Notes: generated by a model not told the origin, from the sequence alone. 64,000 nt of DNA from Deltaproteobacteria bacterium (GCA_026129095.1 JAHCIT010000002.1:310001-374000); one strand, 5' to 3'. Counted from the first letter of the stretch, positions 16,739 through 25,560 are shown. Numbers and translations are program-made.

Positions 16739-17731
16739 GTGGCGGAATCGAAAAGACCGGTCTGGATCGGCGCCCTGTTGCTCACGGCGGCACTGGGGAC
16801 GTTGCTGTATTTCCTGGCGGCCGAGGAGGAGCCCCTTCCGGCGCCGGCTCCAGAGCCGGTCCGCATCCTTCCCGGCTCGATGCTGGACCCCGACCGGGGC
16901 AAGGAGCCTCCGGTCGAGCCGCCACTGGAAAAGGGCGAGTTTTTCCATAACCCCGGCGACAAGAACACCTTCTACGGGAGCCCCCGCAACGACCACATGA
17001 CCGGCACCGACGGCGACGATTCGCTCGCCGGCGGCGACGGCGATGACCGGCTGGAGGGCGGCAAGGGAAACGACATGCTGAAGGGCGGCCGGGGGAACGA
17101 CTACCTGGACGGGGGCGAGGGCGACGACCACATCATCGGCAGCGACGGTGACGACCACATCGAGGGCGGCGAGGGCAACGATGTCGTCCGGGGCAGCGAA
17201 GGGAACGACACGATCAATGGCGGCCCCGGAGACGACGTGCTGAACGGCGGCGACGGCGACGACACGATCGACGGCGGCCCCGGCAATGACGAGCTGTACG
17301 GCGAGGAAGGCAACGACGTGCTGACCGGCGGCGAGGGGAAAGATATCCTGGATGGCGGGGACGGCGACGACATCCTCTCCGGCGGCCCCGGCAACGACAT
17401 CCTTTCCGGCGGTGACGGGAATGACCGGCTTCAGGGAGGCCCCGGCGCGGACGAACTGTTCGGTGCGGGCGGCGCGGACGTTTATATCTACGCGGCCGGG
17501 GACGAAGTGGGTGGCCCGGACCGGATCAAGAACTTCAATCCCAGGGAAGGGGACGTGCTGGACCTCGCCGGCGTCATCGCCGGGCGCGGACCGGCCCGCG
17601 AGGCCTTGCGGATGAACGGCTCCATGCTCCAGATCCGCGCCGGACAGGACGAGTGGATAGACCTCGTTGACCTCGGCCGGGGCAACCACATCCTGGACGA
17701 GCTGATCGACAGCGGCGCGATCCGGTACTGA
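16739..17731 (+). CDS. Membrane-anchored RTX (haemolysin-type Ca-binding) repeat protein
   Basis: The GTG at 16739 follows GGGAGG by nine bases. The 330-residue protein has a single hydrophobic helix near residues 8-26, a Pro-rich linker, and about 18 consecutive nonapeptide RTX repeats of the GGxGxDxUx type (about residues 80-245). A C-terminal domain with DRIKNFNPREGDVLDL follows, the usual cap of RTX proteins. Calcium would fold the repeats into a beta-roll. No enzymatic domain is present. RTX proteins are normally secreted by type I systems without an N-terminal signal, so an N-terminal anchor and the absence of nearby ABC-exporter genes are odd. It may be a calcium-dependent envelope structural protein. 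Confidence 0.85.
   Translation: MAESKRPVWIGALLLTAALGTLLYFLAAEEEPLPAPAPEPVRILPGSMLDPDRGKEPPVEPPLEKGEFFHNPGDKNTFYGSPRNDHMTGTDGDDSLAGGDGDDRLEGGKGNDMLKGGRGNDYLDGGEGDDHIIGSDGDDHIEGGEGNDVVRGSEGNDTINGGPGDDVLNGGDGDDTIDGGPGNDELYGEEGNDVLTGGEGKDILDGGDGDDILSGGPGNDILSGGDGNDRLQGGPGADELFGAGGADVYIYAAGDEVGGPDRIKNFNPREGDVLDLAGVIAGRGPAREALRMNGSMLQIRAGQDEWIDLVDLGRGNHILDELIDSGAIRY
16990..17480. repeat. 27-bp-period tandem repeat encoding RTX nonapeptides
   Basis: The DNA repeats a 27-base unit of the type GGCGGCGACGGCGACGAC with variation. The repeats code for the GGxGxDxUx motifs of the RTX protein and are not identical enough to suggest recent expansion. Confidence 0.75.
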
Positions 17732-17902
17732 GCGGCGGCATCGCCGCGGCTGTGTCACCATGGATGCCGTTTGGCGAATGCATGCCCTGAGCCGCTTTGC
17801 GGGCTACGAAGGGCATCCTTCGCCGGTACTCATACGGCGTCAACAACTGGCTGTGAGTGGTTTCCTGTATGGCCTGCCATCCGAAGCCCGCAGGGCCAAG
17901 GA

Positions 17903-17987
17903 TGGTGCGGATGGTGGGACTTGAACCCACACGCCGTTAGGCGCCACCCCCTCAAGATGGTGTGTCTGCCAATTCCACCACATCCGC
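17903..17987 (-). tRNA. tRNA-Leu (anticodon GAG)
   Basis: On the minus strand the acceptor arm GCGGATG (from 17987) pairs with CATCCGC (17913-17907), followed by A and an encoded CCA (17905-17903). The anticodon stem CCATC/GGTGG encloses the loop TTGAGGG, giving anticodon GAG (17953-17951). A long variable arm with CGCC/GGCG and the T-loop GTTCAAGTC confirm a class II leucine tRNA. It reads CTC and CTT codons. Confidence 0.95.
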
Positions 17988-18086
17988 ATGAGAACCGGGA
18001 GGCCGCATCCCAGGGGAAGGCCGGCCGTCCGGAGGAGTTCCTGTTATAGCCGCTCGCGCCCGCCTTTCAAGTGGGAAGGTCCGTGG

Positions 18087-18470
18087 CTACTGCGCCGCTT
18101 CTTCGGCAGCGGCGGGCTTTTCGCTGGCGGCTGGGTCAGCAGCGGGCGGCGTCGCGGCCGGGGCGCCGGCGGTTTTTTCCGCCGCCGTTGCTGCCTGGAC
18201 CTCGGCTGCCTTCTCGTCCTCGCCGCCGATTACGGAGCCGGTGGTACTCTTGATGAAATACGAAAGCGTGAAGCTCGTGATGAAGAACACCACGGCAAAA
18301 CCGGCCGTCAGCTTCTTCTTGAACGACTCACCGCCGCCCGCGCCCATGAGCGACGACGATCCGCCGCCGCCGAAGGCCGTGCCCATGTCCGCCGATCCGG
18401 TCTGGATCAGCACCAGGACCACGAGGCAGGCCGCCACAAGCCAGTGAATAACCGTCAGAAATGTTTCCAT
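18087..18470 (-). CDS. secG: Preprotein translocase subunit SecG
   Basis: The 127-residue protein has the SecG layout: helix 1 (VIHWLVAACLVVLVLIQ), the Gly/Ser-rich cytoplasmic loop with GTAFGGGGSSSLMG, and helix 2 (FAVVFFITSFTLSYF). An Ala/Pro/Glu-rich tail of about 45 residues extends beyond the core. SecG joins SecY and SecE in the inner-membrane protein channel. It lies 45 bases after tpiA on the same strand, the common gap-tpiA-secG order of many proteobacteria. Confidence 0.95.
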   Translation of the reverse strand: METFLTVIHWLVAACLVVLVLIQTGSADMGTAFGGGGSSSLMGAGGGESFKKKLTAGFAVVFFITSFTLSYFIKSTTGSVIGGEDEKAAEVQAATAAEKTAGAPAATPPAADPAASEKPAAAEEAAQ

Positions 18471-18515
18471 ATTCCCAATCCTGTTCCGGGCAGAGGGCTG
18501 CCGGGAGGGCGGAGC

Positions 18516-19265
18516 CTAGCCGCAACCCACGATGGCAGTAAAGTCCGAAGCCTTCAGGCTGGCGCCGCCGACCAGAAGCCCATCAACTTCCTTAATTCCC
18601 AGTATTTCCGCTGAGTTATCACGGCTCACGCTGCCGCCATAGAGAACCGGCACCGTTTCGGCTGGTTTTCCATAGCCCCGGACCACCTGCTGCCGGATGT
18701 GGCCGTGGGCGGCGGCGATCTGCTCGGCGGTGGCCGTCTGCCCGGTCCCGATGGCCCAGACGGGCTCGTAGGCGATCCAGCAGCGGCCCACCTGTTCGGG
18801 CGTCAAGTCGAGGAACGCCCCGCGGATCTGCTCGTCCAGAACGGTCACGGTCAGTCCCGCGCCGCGTTCAGTACCGGTTTCCCCCACGCAGACAAGCGGC
18901 ACAAGACCCGCCTCTAGCGCAGCGCTTATCTTGGCGTTGATGAGGGGGCTCCGCTCCTTCAGTTGCTGCCGCCGCTCGGAATGACCGATGACCGCGAACA
19001 CCCCGCCGGCGTCCCTGATCTGGGTGCAGGCAACCTGTCCGGTCGCGGCCCCCTCTGGCCGGTCGGAGCAGTCCTGCGCGCCCACGATCCACGGCGTGCC
19101 GGAAAGGGCGCGGGCCACCTGGGCCAGATGCAGGAAACCCGGCGCCACGCCGGCCGTGACGTCCGCCGGCGGCTTTGCCTTCGCCAGCGCACCGGCGATC
19201 TCCGCCGCCTGCGCAGCGGTGAAGTGCATCTTCCAGTTGCCGATGATGTGGCGGCGAATGGTCAC
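18516..19265 (-). CDS. tpiA: Triose-phosphate isomerase
   Basis: The 249-residue enzyme interconverts dihydroxyacetone phosphate and glyceraldehyde 3-phosphate. Active-site residues are in place: N10 and K12 in GNWKM, the His of VIGHSERR, the catalytic Glu in AYEPVWAIGTG, and the phosphate-binding YGGSV and GLLVGGASL loops. It overlaps the stop of gap by four bases (ATGA), so the two are translationally coupled. It is full length for the family. Confidence 0.98.
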   Translation of the reverse strand: MTIRRHIIGNWKMHFTAAQAAEIAGALAKAKPPADVTAGVAPGFLHLAQVARALSGTPWIVGAQDCSDRPEGAATGQVACTQIRDAGGVFAVIGHSERRQQLKERSPLINAKISAALEAGLVPLVCVGETGTERGAGLTVTVLDEQIRGAFLDLTPEQVGRCWIAYEPVWAIGTGQTATAEQIAAAHGHIRQQVVRGYGKPAETVPVLYGGSVSRDNSAEILGIKEVDGLLVGGASLKASDFTAIVGCG

Positions 19266-20272
19266 AGGCGCCCACCCACATACCGCGCCAGGTCCAGCAT
19301 CCGCGCCGAGTAGCCGGTTTCATTGTCGTACCAGCCGACCACTTTCACGAGGCCATCGCCCATGGTCTGCGTCAGCCGGGAATCGAAGATGCACGAGGCG
19401 GGATTGCCCGTGAAATCCACCGAGACGAGCGGCCGGTCCTCGTATTCCAGAACGCCCCTGAGAGAGCCCTCAGCCGCCTTCCGCATCGCCTCGTTCACGG
19501 CGTCGCGGTCCGCCTTGCGGCTGACCTGCACGGTGAGGTCCGTCAGCGAGACATCCGGTGTCGGCACCCGGACGGCATAGCCCGAAAGCCGCCCCTTCAG
19601 GTGCGGCAGCACCAGTCCCACCGCCTTGGCGGCGCCGGTCGTCGTGGGAATCATGCTGAGCGCGGCGCCCCGGGCCCGCCGGAGATCCTTCTTGTGCGGG
19701 GCGTCGTGGATGTTCTGGTCGTTGGTGTAGGAATGCACGGTCACCATCAGGCCGGCCGTGATGTCGAATGCGCTGTCCAGGACCATCGCCATCGGGGCGA
19801 GGCAGTTGGTCGTGCAGGAGGCGTTGGAGATCACAAGGTCGGTCTTCGGGTCGTACGTCTCGTGGTTGACCTTGTAGGCAAAGGTCCGGATTTCCGGCGA
19901 CTTGGGCGGCGCCGACAGGATCACGCGCCGGGCGCCGGCGTCCAGGTGCTTTTTTGCCAGTTCGGTCTTGAGGAGCCGGCCCGTGCACTCAAGGACGATA
20001 TCAACGCCCAGTTCCTTCCAGGGCAGCTTTTCCGGTTCCGGCACCGACGTGTAGCGGAACCGGCGGCCGCCCGCCACGATCTCTCCGCCCCCGGCCTTCA
20101 CCGGCGAGGCGAGCCGTCCGTGAATCGAATCGAACTCCAGAAGGTGCGCCATCTGCTCGATGGGCGCGAGATCGTTCACCGCGACGATCTCGATTCCGGC
20201 GGGATCGTTCATCCACAGCCGCGCCGCCACGCGCCCGATGCGCCCGAAACCGTTGATTGCCACCCGTGTCAT
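19262..20272 (-). CDS. gap: Glyceraldehyde-3-phosphate dehydrogenase
   Basis: The 336-residue enzyme converts glyceraldehyde 3-phosphate to 1,3-bisphosphoglycerate using NAD. It opens with the NAD-binding INGFGRIGR and carries the active-site SNASCTTNCLAPMA with the catalytic Cys at about residue 150. The WYDNETGYSARMLDL end is also characteristic. It is the first gene of a gap-tpiA-secG run. The usual middle gene, pgk for phosphoglycerate kinase, is missing from the run. Confidence 0.98.
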   Translation of the reverse strand: MTRVAINGFGRIGRVAARLWMNDPAGIEIVAVNDLAPIEQMAHLLEFDSIHGRLASPVKAGGGEIVAGGRRFRYTSVPEPEKLPWKELGVDIVLECTGRLLKTELAKKHLDAGARRVILSAPPKSPEIRTFAYKVNHETYDPKTDLVISNASCTTNCLAPMAMVLDSAFDITAGLMVTVHSYTNDQNIHDAPHKKDLRRARGAALSMIPTTTGAAKAVGLVLPHLKGRLSGYAVRVPTPDVSLTDLTVQVSRKADRDAVNEAMRKAAEGSLRGVLEYEDRPLVSVDFTGNPASCIFDSRLTQTMGDGLVKVVGWYDNETGYSARMLDLARYVGGRL

Positions 20273-20403
20273 CGCTGAAAACCACTCCCGGCGGCCCAGG
20301 GGCCGCCAGCCTCATCTTCGTCAACGAAATCATGTAATTCCGGCACCCCTGCCGGTCAATGACAGGCACCGGCGGCCGGACCAGCACTTTCATGCCGCAG
20401 AAA

Positions 20404-20442
20404 AGGCAAAACGCCCGTCCCGTGAGAGATTCGGGACGGGCG
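20404..20442 (-). terminator. Intrinsic terminator of the SCP2 gene
   Basis: CGCCCGTCCCG (20412-20422) pairs perfectly with CGGGACGGGCG (20432-20442). Read on the minus strand the stem is followed by TTTTGCCTTTT, a U-rich tail. It lies just after the stop of the SCP2 gene at 20470. Confidence 0.85.
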
Positions 20443-20469
20443 CCAGCCGGAAACCGCCTGTCCGGCGGA

Positions 20470-21057
20470 TCACATCGGGGCCAGGAGCATGCCGGCCGTC
20501 ATGGCGAGCGACATGTCGCCGCCCAGACGGATCTTGCCGGCCATGAACGCCTGCTGCGGAGGCATCCGCGTCTCGCGCATCTCGTTCAGCTCGGCCTCCG
20601 AGGTCTCGATCGTGCAGCGCGGGTTCACGAGGTCGGCCGGGCCCACGAAGCCGATGCCGATCAGCGCATCGCCCTCATCCGTGGCGATCTTGATCATCAT
20701 CGTGCCCGAAAGCTGCTGGCGGATCATATCCACCTTCGTCTGGTCGGGAACCATCTTGAGCATGTTCCCCACCTGGCCCGAGATGTCGCGGTCCAGTTCG
20801 CCGCCTGCCCGCTTCATTCCCATGTCGTAGGCCTGCCGGTTGGTCTTGACCGTCACAAGGGGGTCTTTCGCCCCGCCAGCCGAAATCCTGGGCTTGCCGC
20901 CTTCGGTCTTGATCGTCCACACGCCGCCGCCATCGCCCTCGATCGTCACTTCAAACTGGACGCCAAGGTCCGGGAAGGTGACGTCGCCGAGCTCGGCGAG
21001 CTTTTTGGGGATGAACTCCTCGATCAGCTGCTTGGGTGTCATGTCCGCATTTGCCAT
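20470..21057 (-). CDS. SCP2 sterol-binding domain protein
   Basis: The ATG at 21057 has AAGGAG eight bases upstream; longer readings lack a ribosome-binding site. The 195-residue protein shows the SCP2 pattern: VQFEVTIEGDGGGVWTIKTEGGKPRI, then ADPLVTV-like and a late helix-strand SGxMxIxG element. The C-terminal part (from about 125) is longer than a single SCP2 domain, with a GKIRLGGDMSLAM segment that is itself the SCP2 ending. Such proteins bind fatty acyl chains, sterols or hopanoids in the cytosol. It is transcribed alone. Confidence 0.85.
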   Translation of the reverse strand: MANADMTPKQLIEEFIPKKLAELGDVTFPDLGVQFEVTIEGDGGGVWTIKTEGGKPRISAGGAKDPLVTVKTNRQAYDMGMKRAGGELDRDISGQVGNMLKMVPDQTKVDMIRQQLSGTMMIKIATDEGDALIGIGFVGPADLVNPRCTIETSEAELNEMRETRMPPQQAFMAGKIRLGGDMSLAMTAGMLLAPM

Positions 21058-21251
21058 GATGTTTCTCCTTCCAGTGCTCCGCTCCGTCACGACCCCGCAT
21101 GCGGTTGCGGGGTTCCTGCAGAGGGGCTGTAACCTTCCATCGCCCGGTACTTCATATTTGGGCCTGACGTACGTAGCACCGGCCATTGCGAAGCGGCAAG
21201 CTCTGGCGGGGTTTGGCGAATCCTCCAAAAAAACATAGGTTTGGTGCAGTC

Positions 21252-22205
21252 ATGAACTACCTGTTCCGACTCCCGCTGCCCACGGTAATCGCAGCCGCGT
21301 CGTTTCTTGCCGCCTGCGAGGTGCCCCAGGTCCCCCGTCCGTCCAGCGAGACGTTCGTGACGATCGACGGCATCACGACCCGCTACCGCCACCGGGAGGG
21401 TCCGGCGCCCTGCCACCTGCTCTATCTTCACGGTTTTGCCGCTTCTGTGGAGACCTGGGACGCATTGATCGCCCGCCAGCCCGGCGGATGCACCGCCTGG
21501 GCCTTTGACCAGCCGGGCTTCGGCCTGTCGGACCGGCCAAGTCCGGCGCAGTATGCCTATGGACCCCAGGCTTTTGCCCGGCATGCGTCCAGGTTCATGG
21601 AGCAGATGGGTATCGGGCGGGCGTTCGTCGCGGGAAACTCCATGGGCGGGGCAGTTGCCATGATGCTGGCCCGGCTGTCGCCCGGAAAGGTGGAGGGGCT
21701 CATCCTGATCGATGCCAAATACACGGCCCTGAGCGTCCCCGGCCCGTTCTTTCTCCTGAACAGCACCGCCATGGCCGAACTGGCCTTCACGTTCATGACC
21801 CGGACCGCCATGCGGGCCGGGCTCCAGATGGCCTATCACGACAACCGGCTGGTGACGCCCGAACTGGTGACCCGGTACCACGAACCGCTCCAGTATGCGG
21901 GTTCGGTTCCAGCCTGGGGGGCCGCCTTCCGCGAACTGCAGCGGTGGTCGGCCAATTTCGCCCGCTATGAGGCACGCCAGATCACCCAGCCCACGACCAT
22001 CATCTGGGGCGAGGATGACCTCCTGCTGCCCCTGAACGACGGCTACCGGCTGAAATACGACATCCCCGGCAGCGATCTCATCGTGCTGGGCGAGTGCGGG
22101 CACGTTCCGCAGGAAGAGATGCCCGGCGAGACGGCCCGGATCATCGACGAGTTCATCCGCGCCCATACCGGCGTCAGGCCGGAACAGGACGGCAGCAGTC
22201 CATGA
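21252..22205 (+). CDS. Alpha/beta hydrolase lipoprotein
   Basis: I choose the ATG at 21252 because it gives a clean lipoprotein signal with lipobox FLAAC; a longer reading from 21186 buries it. The 317-residue protein has the HGFAAS oxyanion region, nucleophile Ser in GNSMGG, Asp in WGEDD and His in GECGHVPQEE, a complete catalytic triad. It is thus a periplasmic or outer-membrane-attached esterase or lipase-like enzyme of unknown substrate. Its stop overlaps the start of the next gene (ATGA), tying it to the epimerase and glycosyltransferase genes that follow. Confidence 0.88.
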   Translation: MNYLFRLPLPTVIAAASFLAACEVPQVPRPSSETFVTIDGITTRYRHREGPAPCHLLYLHGFAASVETWDALIARQPGGCTAWAFDQPGFGLSDRPSPAQYAYGPQAFARHASRFMEQMGIGRAFVAGNSMGGAVAMMLARLSPGKVEGLILIDAKYTALSVPGPFFLLNSTAMAELAFTFMTRTAMRAGLQMAYHDNRLVTPELVTRYHEPLQYAGSVPAWGAAFRELQRWSANFARYEARQITQPTTIIWGEDDLLLPLNDGYRLKYDIPGSDLIVLGECGHVPQEEMPGETARIIDEFIRAHTGVRPEQDGSSP

Positions 22206-23194
22206 AGATCCTGGTTACCGGCGCAACCGGATTCGTGGGCTCCCATGTGGCCCGCGCCCTGCTCCGGCTCGGCCACGAGGTGACGCTGTTTCACCGGAAG
22301 AGTTCAAAGCTGGACATCCTGGAAGGCGATGAGGCGCGCATGGGACACGCCATCGGCGATCTCGGCGACGCCGAAAGCTGCCTTGCGGCGGCCCGGGGGC
22401 AGGAGGCCGTGTTTCACGTGGCCGGGGACGTGGACCAGGGCGATGGCGACGTCGAGCGGCAGTACCGGATCAACGTGCAGGGGACGCGCAACATCTGCGA
22501 AGGGGCGCTCCAGCACAGGATCAGGCGGTTCGTGCATACCTCCAGCGTCTCGGCGATCGGCTACTCGCCGTACGGCGCCGAGTGTGACGAGACGACACCG
22601 TTCAACTTTGGACCGCTTGGACTCACCTACATGGAAACCAAGAACCAGGCCGAGTTCGTCGTGCAGGAATACGTCCGCCGGGGGCTCAACGCGGTGATCG
22701 TGAACCCCTCGACCCTGTACGGTCCCGGCGACCGCAAGTCGCTCATGGCCGAATCGGTCCGGGCGGCGGCGATGGGGCGGATGCCCGCCGTTCCGTCGGG
22801 CGGGATGAACTGGGTCTACGTGGACGACGTGACCAGCTGCCATCTGCTTGCCTTTGAAAAGGGACGCACGGGCGAGCGTTATATCGCTGCCGGGGAGAAC
22901 ATGGCCTTCCTTGAATTTGCCCGGCGCATTGCCCGGCTCAATGGCCGCCGGGGGCCGCTGGCGACCATTCCTCCAGTGGTATCCGTTGCCGGAGCGAGGG
23001 TTATTCGGGCCGCCTCATGGCTGACCCGCCGCCCGCCGCCATTTTCAGTGCCGTCGGCCCGCGTCTCGGCCGAGCGTTTGTACTATTCATCGCGCAAGGC
23101 GGTCAGTGAACTGGGATACCGGATCACGCCGTTCGATGAAGGAATGAAGCGTACGCTGGCCTGGATGCGCCATGCCGGATACCTGAAGGACTGA
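22202..23194 (+). CDS. NAD-dependent epimerase/dehydratase (extended SDR)
   Basis: The 330-residue protein opens with TGATGFVGSHVARAL, the Rossmann glycine motif of extended short-chain dehydrogenases. It has the catalytic Y143xxxK147 (YMETK) and TSSVSAIGYS with the active-site Ser. Relatives include dihydroflavonol-4-reductase-like and hopanoid-associated sugar epimerase (HpnA-like) proteins. The match of AGDVD in place of VAADYR argues against a firm HpnA call. It overlaps the upstream hydrolase gene by four bases, and a small unknown gene follows after six bases. Confidence 0.88.
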   Translation: MKILVTGATGFVGSHVARALLRLGHEVTLFHRKSSKLDILEGDEARMGHAIGDLGDAESCLAAARGQEAVFHVAGDVDQGDGDVERQYRINVQGTRNICEGALQHRIRRFVHTSSVSAIGYSPYGAECDETTPFNFGPLGLTYMETKNQAEFVVQEYVRRGLNAVIVNPSTLYGPGDRKSLMAESVRAAAMGRMPAVPSGGMNWVYVDDVTSCHLLAFEKGRTGERYIAAGENMAFLEFARRIARLNGRRGPLATIPPVVSVAGARVIRAASWLTRRPPPFSVPSARVSAERLYYSSRKAVSELGYRITPFDEGMKRTLAWMRHAGYLKD

Positions 23195-23200
23195 CTGATC

Positions 23201-23740
23201 ATGGCCGGTCCGGTTGCCGCGATCCTCACCGCCGATCTGGACGATCTGCGCGATGAGACCTGGAATGCCCTGCGGATGGCGGCGGCGTACCTTGTGCCCG
23301 GCGGAGCGGACATCGCACTGGCCCGGCTGGGAAGCAGGGGGCGGCTCGTCTCACTCCGGATCGTCCACCGGGGAAAGATCCGGACCTGCGTGGTCGAACT
23401 GACTGTCTACCCGGCCGGACAGCCCACCTGGGCAAGCTCCTGCCAGTTCCGCCTGCCGCTCTCGCGGGGCGCGGTGACGACGTTCAACTGGACGCGCCGG
23501 GGACGTGCGCTGTCGCTGCCCGAAACCGGCAGCCGGGCGGACGGCCAGTACCCCCTGTCGATGGCCCTTCCGGAGGAGGCTGGCGACGGGCTCGTTGCCC
23601 TGAAGGCGCGGATCGTCGAGCCCCGGAGCCGCCGTCCCCGCGTGCTCAAGATTTACCTTGAGCCAATGCTCGCCGACGAGCGGCCGCTCGTTGACGCCGG
23701 GGACGATCTCCCCGGCGAGGCAGCGGACGGCGATTCCTGA
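23201..23740 (+). CDS. Unknown 179-residue protein in glycosyltransferase cluster
   Basis: I do not recognise this protein. It has no signal peptide or membrane helix. The first third (ILTADLDDLRDETWNALRMAA) looks helical, the middle is a beta-rich stretch with regularly spaced basic residues, and the end is acidic. It begins six bases after the epimerase gene and shares one base with the next start (TGATG). It is therefore part of the operon and probably expressed with the GT4 enzyme. Codon use matches its neighbours, so I take it as a real cytoplasmic protein of unknown role. Confidence 0.7.
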   Translation: MAGPVAAILTADLDDLRDETWNALRMAAAYLVPGGADIALARLGSRGRLVSLRIVHRGKIRTCVVELTVYPAGQPTWASSCQFRLPLSRGAVTTFNWTRRGRALSLPETGSRADGQYPLSMALPEEAGDGLVALKARIVEPRSRRPRVLKIYLEPMLADERPLVDAGDDLPGEAADGDS

Positions 23741-25002
23741 TGCGTGTTCTCCATGTCATCCAGCGGTATCCGCCAGCCATCGGCGGCTCGGAACTCTGGG
23801 CCGCGCAGGTGGCCCGCCACCAGGTGAGCCAGGGCTGGAAGGCCACGGTCATGACGCTGGCCATCAACCTGGAGGACGAATACTGGGCACTGCCGGAACC
23901 CGCCGCCCGGAACATCGATCTCGGCCCGGCAGACGATGACCACGGCGTACGCGTGCTCCGCTATCCGCGCACGCTCCTCAATCCGTTCAAGATCAAGCGG
24001 TCCACGAATCCCGTGCTGAGCCGGCCCGGCCTTGATCCGGTGTTCGACCTTTTTTTCTCCGGGCCGCATTCGCTGGAACTTTACGGCGCGCTCCCGCTGG
24101 AGGCCGCCCGGCATGACGTCATTCATGTCCACGCATTCCCCTATCCGCACAACCGGGCCGGAATCTGGACCGCCCGGCTCCTGGGAAAGCCGGTTGTCTG
24201 CACTCCGCATTTTCACCCCGGGCTTCCCGGCTTCGAATCCGGCCGGACGCTCAGGCTGCTCAGGAGATGTGGCGCCGTGTTCTGCGTGAGCAGGTGGGAA
24301 CAGGACTACCTTGCGGGGAAGGGGCTCCTCCCGGCCAGGCTCGTCGTGACGGGCAACGGCATTGACCGGTCGGGATTCGACACTCCGCTCGATCCGCTGT
24401 TCCGGTACCGGCTTGAGCGGACCCACCAGATTCCGGCTGATGCGCCGCTGGCGGCGGTGATCAGCCGGAAAGTGCCGCAGAAGGGGATGGCCTTCCTGTT
24501 CGACATCGCCCGCGAAATCGTGCGGCGCGGGCTGCCGGTCAGGATCGCCGTCGCAGGGCCGCCGAGCGCCTGGTTCGACGACATCTGGCCCCGCCAGCCC
24601 GCCAGTGTCCGCTCGGTGATTGCCGACGTGGGGCCGCTGACCACCCGCGACAAGATACAGCTACTCAGGCACAGCCGGATGCTGCTGCTGCCCTCGCGTC
24701 ACGAGGCGTTCGGCATCGTGATGCTGGAGGCCTGGGCGGCCGGGATTCCGGTGGTGACGACCGATTCGGGTGCGTTGCCCTCGATCGTCAACGGCGGCGG
24801 GCTCACCGCCCCTTATGACAACAGTCCGGCGTTCGTGGACTGCATTGAGCGGTTTCTCAGAGACGAAACACTGGCAAGGGCGGCCGCCAGGGCCGGTGCA
24901 AACCAGATGGACACCACACACCGCTGGGACCGGATCGGCGACACGGTGATGGAAACGGTCGAACGGGTGGCGAAACCGGAAACGCAGAGCACTATTCGCT
25001 GA
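23740..25002 (+). CDS. GT4-family glycosyltransferase
   Basis: The 420-residue enzyme has a GT-B fold. The N-terminal domain opens MRVLHVIQRYPPAIGGSE with the Gly-Gly acceptor loop. The C-terminal domain carries the nucleotide-sugar motif HEAFGIVMLEAWAAGIPVV, the E-x7-E signature of family GT4, and a TDSGA segment. It would use a nucleotide-activated sugar at the cytoplasmic face of the membrane. It ends an operon with the lipoprotein hydrolase, epimerase and the unknown gene. Its last 11 bases overlap the convergent AMMECR1 gene. Confidence 0.92.
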   Translation: MRVLHVIQRYPPAIGGSELWAAQVARHQVSQGWKATVMTLAINLEDEYWALPEPAARNIDLGPADDDHGVRVLRYPRTLLNPFKIKRSTNPVLSRPGLDPVFDLFFSGPHSLELYGALPLEAARHDVIHVHAFPYPHNRAGIWTARLLGKPVVCTPHFHPGLPGFESGRTLRLLRRCGAVFCVSRWEQDYLAGKGLLPARLVVTGNGIDRSGFDTPLDPLFRYRLERTHQIPADAPLAAVISRKVPQKGMAFLFDIAREIVRRGLPVRIAVAGPPSAWFDDIWPRQPASVRSVIADVGPLTTRDKIQLLRHSRMLLLPSRHEAFGIVMLEAWAAGIPVVTTDSGALPSIVNGGGLTAPYDNSPAFVDCIERFLRDETLARAAARAGANQMDTTHRWDRIGDTVMETVERVAKPETQSTIR

Positions 25003-25549
25003 ATATCTGCGCCTCGAACCGCTCGAGCCTCGCCGACCGCCAGGCATCGCGGTGCAAACCAGCCTTCTCGCAGGTGGCTTCCAGAAAGCCGGTGGCGTCG
25101 AATCCCCATTCGACCGCCACCTGGGGGAGCAGCAGGCCCCTGTGCATTCCCTTTTCGACAATAAGCCCATCGCGGCCAATGACGATATCCTCCGGCCCTG
25201 ATACCGGAACGGGTTGGGTCAGTACCGACACCTCGACATGCAGGGAGGGAACCTCGGCGGCCCTGACCGGATCGAACCTTGGGTCCCTCAGGGCGGCCGA
25301 GAGAGCGCAGTCGGCGACTGTCTGATAGAGCGGGCGGCCGAAATCGAGCGTGCCGATGCAGCCGCGAAGATCGCCCGCTTTCGTGAGGGTCACGAAGGCT
25401 GCACCGGGCGCACGGAGCGCGGGTGTGAGGGCTTCCGCCACCGGCCGGTGTTCGGGCCTGCCAGTGATCCGGTGCTCGATCGCTGCCCGCGCAATCACGA
25501 GAAGCTCGCGGCCCTCCGAATCCGTCAGCTTCCGGACCTCCGGGCTCAT
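24992..25549 (-). CDS. AMMECR1-domain protein (AmmeMemoRadiSam system protein A-like)
   Basis: The ATG at 25549 gives 185 residues, the normal length for a single AMMECR1 domain; an open frame to 25675 would overlap RNase R. Hallmarks are LRGCIGTLD, LSAALRDPRFDP and HRGLLLPQVAVEWG. In many bacteria this protein is encoded with a Memo-like protein and a radical SAM enzyme; neither is in this window. It starts 11 bases after the RNase R stop, so it is cotranscribed with rnr. Its biochemical role is unknown. Confidence 0.9.
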   Translation of the reverse strand: MSPEVRKLTDSEGRELLVIARAAIEHRITGRPEHRPVAEALTPALRAPGAAFVTLTKAGDLRGCIGTLDFGRPLYQTVADCALSAALRDPRFDPVRAAEVPSLHVEVSVLTQPVPVSGPEDIVIGRDGLIVEKGMHRGLLLPQVAVEWGFDATGFLEATCEKAGLHRDAWRSARLERFEAQIFSE

Positions 25550-25560
25550 GCCTGCCGTCC

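Noticed and set aside
16990-17480. Possible CRISPR-like repeat array
   Set aside because: Period is 27 bases with no spacers, and it codes directly for RTX nonapeptides.
17732-17747. GCGGCG-GCAT-CGCCGC hairpin after the RTX gene
   Set aside because: No T run; likely chance in GC-rich sequence, so not called a terminator.
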